Source of the DNA: Massilia sp. UBA2604
Lineage (GTDB): Bacteria > Pseudomonadota > Gammaproteobacteria > Burkholderiales > Burkholderiaceae_D
DNA: 9,694 bases
Direction of reading: 5' to 3'
Assembly (NCBI GenBank): GCA_002339265.1
Contig: DDKG01000059.1
Coordinates: 1 to 9,694, forward strand
Shown here: positions 6,475 through 9,694 of the stretch, piece by piece
Position numbering within the stretch: the first letter of the stretch is position 1
How the letters are laid out: every line of letters begins with the position of its first letter
Translations under genes and position numbers: made by a program
Notes under the pieces: generated by a model
What the model was told of the DNA's origin: nothing
Database searches by the model: none
Seen by the model: only the letters and a program-made list of their open reading frames with translations

Positions 6475-7565
6475 TCGTCAAGGAACAACCACCCGTGGCA
6501 GCGGCCACGCCGGCCGCGAAGCCAGTTGCGCCGGTGCGCACCTCGCTGGCGTCGCGCGCGCTGGTGCACCACCTGTTCCGCCCCCTGGCCGCACTGGCCG
6601 TGCTGCTGCTGATCGATGTTCTTCTCATCCCCGGCTTCTTCCGCCTGGAGATCAGGGACGGGCACCTGTACGGCGCGCTGATCGACATCGTCAACCGCGC
6701 CGCACCGCTGATGCTGGCGGCGATCGGCATGACGCTGGTGATCGCCACGCGCGGCATCGACATCTCGGTCGGCGCCGTGGTGGCGCTGTCCGGCACCGTC
6801 GCCGCGATGCTGGTCGGCGGGACGATGGTGATCCAGGACGGCGTGCCGGTCTATGTGGCCGAGACGCCGATGCTGCTGGCGATGGCCGCAGCGCTTGGCG
6901 CGGCGCTGCTGTGCGGCCTGTGGAACGGCGCGCTGGTTGCCGGCCTGGGCCTGCAGCCCATCGTCGCGACCCTGATCCTGATGGTGGCGGGGCGCGGCCT
7001 GGCCCAGCTGCTGACCGACGGCCAGATCGTCACCGTCTACTATCAGCCGTTCTTCTTCCTCGGCAGCGGCTATTTGTTCGGACTGCCGTTCGCGCTGTTC
7101 GTGGTGGCGGCGGTATTCGGCGTCACCGCGCTGCTGCTGCGCCATACCGCGCTCGGGCTGTTCATCCAGGCCGTTGGGGTTAATCCTGTTGCCGCGCGCC
7201 TGGCCGGCATCCGCACCGCGGCCCTGATCGTGTTCGTCTATGTGTTTGCGGCAGGCTGCGCCGGCATGGCGGGACTGATGATCAGCTCCAATGTAAAGAG
7301 CGCGGACGCCAACAACGCCGGCCTGATGCTGGAGCTCGATGCGATCCTGGCCGTGACCCTGGGCGGCACCTCGCTCGCCGGCGGCAAATTCAGCCTGGCC
7401 GGCTCCATCATCGGGGCGCTGATCATCCAGACGCTCACCTACACCATCTATTCGCTGGGCGTGCCGCCCGAGGTCAATATGGTCGTCAAGTCGGTCGTCG
7501 TGTTCCTGGTCTGTATCTCGCAGTCCGACCAGTTCAAGAGCCTGTGGAAGCGGAGGGCGGCATGA
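6471..7565 (+). CDS. ytfT: YtfT-type sugar ABC transporter permease
   Basis: The 364-residue inner-membrane protein belongs to the BPD_transp_2 (ribose/galactofuranose-type) permease family and forms one half of the channel. After an Ala/Pro-rich cytoplasmic tail of about 35 residues come multiple hydrophobic segments. Family landmarks are NRAAPLMLAAIGMTLVIAT (75-93), GIDISVGAVVALSG (95-108), TLILMVAGRGLAQL (167-180), the cytoplasmic coupling segment around GVNPVAARLAGI (236-247) and LELDAILAVTLGGTSLAGG (287-305). Several of these follow E. coli YtfT closely from memory. The stretch around 117-133 appears somewhat longer than in YtfT. A purine-rich GGGGAGG precedes the ATG, which overlaps the ATPase stop as ATGA. 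The stop in turn overlaps the next permease start by ATGA, pointing to coupled translation of the two partners. Confidence 0.92.
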   Translation: MIVKEQPPVAAATPAAKPVAPVRTSLASRALVHHLFRPLAALAVLLLIDVLLIPGFFRLEIRDGHLYGALIDIVNRAAPLMLAAIGMTLVIATRGIDISVGAVVALSGTVAAMLVGGTMVIQDGVPVYVAETPMLLAMAAALGAALLCGLWNGALVAGLGLQPIVATLILMVAGRGLAQLLTDGQIVTVYYQPFFFLGSGYLFGLPFALFVVAAVFGVTALLLRHTALGLFIQAVGVNPVAARLAGIRTAALIVFVYVFAAGCAGMAGLMISSNVKSADANNAGLMLELDAILAVTLGGTSLAGGKFSLAGSIIGALIIQTLTYTIYSLGVPPEVNMVVKSVVVFLVCISQSDQFKSLWKRRAA

Positions 7566-8542
7566 ACGCTGTCGTCAAGCGCGCGCGTACGCTGTCGAGC
7601 GCACCTTCCTTTACTTCGCTGGTCACGGTGGTCCTGCTGGCGGCGATGCTGCTGATCGGCGGCGCCCTGTACGACAGTTTCCTGTCGCTGCAGGTGATGC
7701 TCAACCTCCTGATCGACAATGCCTTTCTGCTGGTGATCGCGATCGGCATGGGCTTCGTGATCCTCTCGGGCGGCATCGACCTGTCGGTCGGCGCCGTGCT
7801 GGCGCTGTCGACCATGATCGCGGCCTGGCTGCTGCAGGTGGCCCAGTGGCCGCCGCTGGCCGTGATCGCGACTGTGCTGGCGCTGGGCTTCGCCTTCGGA
7901 GGCGGCATGGGGGCGGTGATCCACGTGTTTCGACTGCAGCCCTTCATCGTCACCCTGGCCGGGATGTTCCTGGCGCGCGGCCTGTGCTACCTGATCAGCA
8001 TCGAGTCGATCACGATCGAGGATCCGCTGTTCGTGGCGATGTCGCAGACCCAGATCCCGTTCCTCGGCGGCTTTCTCTCGCCCGGCGCCCTGATCGCGCT
8101 CGCCATGCTGGCCTTCGCGGTCTGGCTCGCGCACTACAGCGGCTTCGGGCGCGCCGTGTACGCGGTCGGCGGCAACGAGCAATCGGCCGCGATGATGGGC
8201 CTGTCGGTCGGGCGCACCAAGATCCTGGTGTACGCCTTCAGCGGCTTCTGCGCCTCCTTGGCGGGCCTGCTGTTCGCGTTCTACATGTTGTCGGGCTACG
8301 GCCTGCATGCCCAGGGCACGGAGCTCGATGCGATCGCCGCGGTCGTCATCGGCGGCACCTTGCTCACCGGCGGTTATGGCTACATTCTCGGCGCGCTGTC
8401 CGGCGTGCTGGTGCTGGGCACGATCCAGACCCTGATCGCTTTCGACGGCACGCTCAGTTCGTGGTGGACCAAGATCGTGATCGGCGGCCTGCTGTTCGTG
8501 TTCTGCGTGGTCCAGCGCGTGATGGCGTTCAAAACAAAATAA
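7562..8542 (+). CDS. yjfF: YjfF-type sugar ABC transporter permease
   Basis: The 326-residue protein is the second membrane subunit of the importer, expected to pair with the YtfT-like permease. It has the same family landmarks: IGMGFVILSGGIDLSVGAVL (61-80), QPFIVTLAGMFLARG (126-140), a coupling-helix region around AVGGNEQSAAMMGLSVGRTK (201-220), ELDAIAAVVIGGTLLTGGYG (254-273) and FDGTLSSWWTKI (294-305). The last segment is a close match to E. coli YjfF from memory and distinguishes this subunit from YtfT. ATG 7562 is preferred over an upstream in-frame GTG at 7544 because GGAGGG sits at 7552-7557 and the ATG forms the ATGA overlap with the previous stop. A hydrolase gene follows after 14 bp, so it probably shares the transcript. 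Confidence 0.92.
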   Translation: MNAVVKRARTLSSAPSFTSLVTVVLLAAMLLIGGALYDSFLSLQVMLNLLIDNAFLLVIAIGMGFVILSGGIDLSVGAVLALSTMIAAWLLQVAQWPPLAVIATVLALGFAFGGGMGAVIHVFRLQPFIVTLAGMFLARGLCYLISIESITIEDPLFVAMSQTQIPFLGGFLSPGALIALAMLAFAVWLAHYSGFGRAVYAVGGNEQSAAMMGLSVGRTKILVYAFSGFCASLAGLLFAFYMLSGYGLHAQGTELDAIAAVVIGGTLLTGGYGYILGALSGVLVLGTIQTLIAFDGTLSSWWTKIVIGGLLFVFCVVQRVMAFKTK

Positions 8543-8556
8543 AACCAGGAGACACC

Positions 8557-9507
8557 ATGTTCAGGCTTTCCATCCTCGCTGCCGGGCTGTGCGCAGCCGC
8601 TTTTGCGCAGGCAAGCAATCCGATCGTAAAAGACATCTTCACCGCCGATCCGGCGGCGCTGGTCGACAACGGCCGCGTCTACCTCTACGTCGGCAAGGAC
8701 GAAGCCCCCGTCGGCGGCAAGGACTACGTGCTGAACGAATGGCGCGTCTATTCGAGCTGCGACATGAAGAAGTGGACCGATCACGGCTCGCCGCTGCGCT
8801 ACTCCACCTTCAAATGGGCCGGGCGCGACGCCTGGGCCTCGGACATCGTCAAGCGCGACGGCAAGTACTACTTCTACTCGACGGTCGATCACGCCACCAT
8901 CCCCGGCAAGGCGATCGGCGTGGCCGTCTCGGATAGTCCGACCGGCCCCTTCGTCGACGCCCTCGGCAAGGCCCTGGTCTCGAACGACATGACGAAGCAG
9001 ACGAAGATCCTGTGGGACGACATCGACCCGGCCGTGTTCATCGACGATGACGGCCAGGCCTATCTGTACTGGGGCAACACGGTCATGAAGTACGCGAAGC
9101 TCAAGCCGAACATGATCGAGATCGAAGGCCCGGTCCACACCGTGGGCCTCGAGCACTTCGTCGAGGCGGCCTATCTGCACAAGCACAAGGGCACGTATTA
9201 CCTGACCTATTCGCGCCACTTCCCGGAAGAGACGGTGTACATGACCGGCCCTGCGGCCACCGGCCCCTGGACCATGGGCGGGGTGATCATGGAGAAGAAC
9301 AGCAACGTCAACACCATCCACCAGGCCATCGTCCAGTTCAATAACAAGTCCTATATCTTCTACCACAATGGCAAGCTGCCCACGGGCGGCGAATATCGGC
9401 GCTCGGTGGCGGTCGAGGAGCTGCGCTATGGCCCCGATGGCGCCATTCTTCCGGTGCCCCAAACGGTGGACGGCCCGGCCGCGAATCCGGCGCCGAGCTG
9501 CAAGTGA
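8557..9507 (+). CDS. Secreted GH43 glycosidase (arabinofuranosidase/xylosidase-like, specificity unassigned)
   Basis: The 316-residue protein is a second GH43 beta-propeller, clearly different from the one at 488-1507. The signal peptide MFRLSILAAGLCAAAFAQA precedes the mature sequence. Probable catalytic residues are base D31 (TADPAA), pKa modulator D157 (DDIDPAV) and acid E203 (FVEAAYL); H255 (TIHQAI) occupies the usual metal-proximal position. Features such as VYSSCDMKKWTDHGSPL (64-80), FYHNGKLPTGG (268-278) and RRSVAVEEL (281-289) fit the GH43 groups containing alpha-L-arabinofuranosidases, beta-xylosidases and exo-galactanases. The protein ends right after the propeller, with no CBM6-type module as many relatives carry. 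AGGAG at 8547-8551 lies five bases before the ATG. The position directly behind the importer suggests it releases the imported sugar, but linkage specificity cannot be read from sequence alone. Confidence 0.87.
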   Translation: MFRLSILAAGLCAAAFAQASNPIVKDIFTADPAALVDNGRVYLYVGKDEAPVGGKDYVLNEWRVYSSCDMKKWTDHGSPLRYSTFKWAGRDAWASDIVKRDGKYYFYSTVDHATIPGKAIGVAVSDSPTGPFVDALGKALVSNDMTKQTKILWDDIDPAVFIDDDGQAYLYWGNTVMKYAKLKPNMIEIEGPVHTVGLEHFVEAAYLHKHKGTYYLTYSRHFPEETVYMTGPAATGPWTMGGVIMEKNSNVNTIHQAIVQFNNKSYIFYHNGKLPTGGEYRRSVAVEELRYGPDGAILPVPQTVDGPAANPAPSCK

Positions 9508-9550
9508 GCGCCGCATCGTCGCGAAACGCCGCCGCGCCGGTATCCACTGA

Positions 9551-9556
9551 TATGAT
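9551..9556 (+). promoter_or_regulatory. Possible -10 element of the LysR-type gene
   Basis: TATGAT matches the sigma-70 -10 consensus at 5 of 6 positions and ends six bases before ATG 9563. Transcription would start at or beside the start codon, so the message would be leaderless. No good -35 hexamer is visible in the GC-rich bases around 9525-9535. It could be coincidental, with the gene read from the upstream operon instead. Confidence 0.3.
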
Positions 9557-9562
9557 TTCCTG

Positions 9563-9694
9563 ATGGATACGACAAACCCGAACTGGTTCCTGAAGGCGCG
9601 CCTCAAGACGCGCCAGCTTCTGCTCCTTGTCGCGCTGGACGACTACCGCAACATCCACCGCGCGGCGGAGGAGCTGCACATGACGCAGCCGGCG
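9563..9694 (+). CDS. LysR-type transcriptional regulator, N-terminal fragment (3' end outside window)
   Basis: The first 44 codons are visible. After ten leading residues comes the start of a LysR winged helix-turn-helix: LKTRQLLLLVALDDYRNIHR (14-33), then AAEELHMTQPA (34-44), which runs into the usual AASK of the recognition helix beyond the edge. The LRTRQL/LLLLVALDE pattern with H-R-A-A resembles the GbpR/GalR-like LysR branch linked to sugar utilisation, known from Agrobacterium GbpR (family knowledge; subgroup inferred). The start is well constrained: an in-frame TGA lies at 9548-9550 and the only ATG between it and the domain is 9563. No Shine-Dalgarno-like purine run precedes it. Lying 55 bp after the GH43 gene on the same strand, it probably regulates this locus, with arabinose or an arabinoside as the likely effector. 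Confidence 0.85.
   Translation, partial: MDTTNPNWFLKARLKTRQLLLLVALDDYRNIHRAAEELHMTQPA

Noticed and set aside
7846..8556. Upstream in-frame extension of the second GH43 gene through the YjfF gene
   Set aside because: The extension lies out of frame inside a well-supported permease and is Arg-rich nonsense. The true start at 8557 has AGGAG and a signal peptide.
9508..9562. Terminator or attachment site between the second GH43 gene and the LysR gene
   Set aside because: The 55 bp are GC-rich with only trivial short pairings such as GCG-AAA-CGC, and there is no T-run or repeat with similarity elsewhere in the window.
8380..9606. Minus-strand open frame of 408 codons opposite the second GH43 gene
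   Set aside because: It spans parts of three plus-strand features and shows no domain; it is a shadow of GC-rich codon bias.

Overview
The window is high-GC DNA in which every supported gene lies on the plus strand. It reads as part of a locus for degrading and taking up L-arabinose from plant polysaccharides. The gene families, three Sec-exported enzymes with A-Q-A cleavage sites and a GbpR/GalR-like LysR regulator suggest a plant-biomass-degrading betaproteobacterium, perhaps a Massilia/Duganella/Telluria-type Oxalobacteraceae. The taxonomic placement is inference; no rRNA or species marker is present.

Layout. (1) Bases 1-3849 are a compact block of glycoside hydrolases: the 3' end of a GH51 alpha-L-arabinofuranosidase, a GH43 arabinanase-type enzyme one base downstream, and a GH127 beta-L-arabinofuranosidase overlapping the GH43 gene by ATGA. 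(2) Bases 3850-3971 are a conspicuously AT-richer spacer, the only sizeable gap. It holds a plausible promoter, two copies of CCTAGG arranged as an inverted repeat, and a dyad with LysR-type geometry. (3) Bases 3972-8542 encode a complete sugar ABC importer of the YtfQ-YtfR-YtfT-YjfF type: binding protein, double ATPase and two permeases, with a 7-bp gap and then two ATGA overlaps. (4) Bases 8557-9507 encode a second, different GH43 enzyme 14 bp after the last permease gene. (5) From 9563 to the window edge lies the N-terminal helix-turn-helix of a LysR-type regulator, probably the local regulator, whose start seems to lack a Shine-Dalgarno sequence.

How the parts fit (inference). The GH43 enzymes cut or trim arabinan and related side chains. 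GH51 removes alpha-linked and GH127 beta-linked L-arabinofuranose. The importer belongs to the family whose E. coli member is known for galactofuranose, so the locus may capture arabinose while it is still in the furanose form. No arabinose catabolic genes, mutarotase or TonB-dependent outer-membrane receptor are visible; if present they lie outside the window. I found no mobile elements, CRISPR arrays, tRNA or rRNA genes, or convincing intrinsic terminators.
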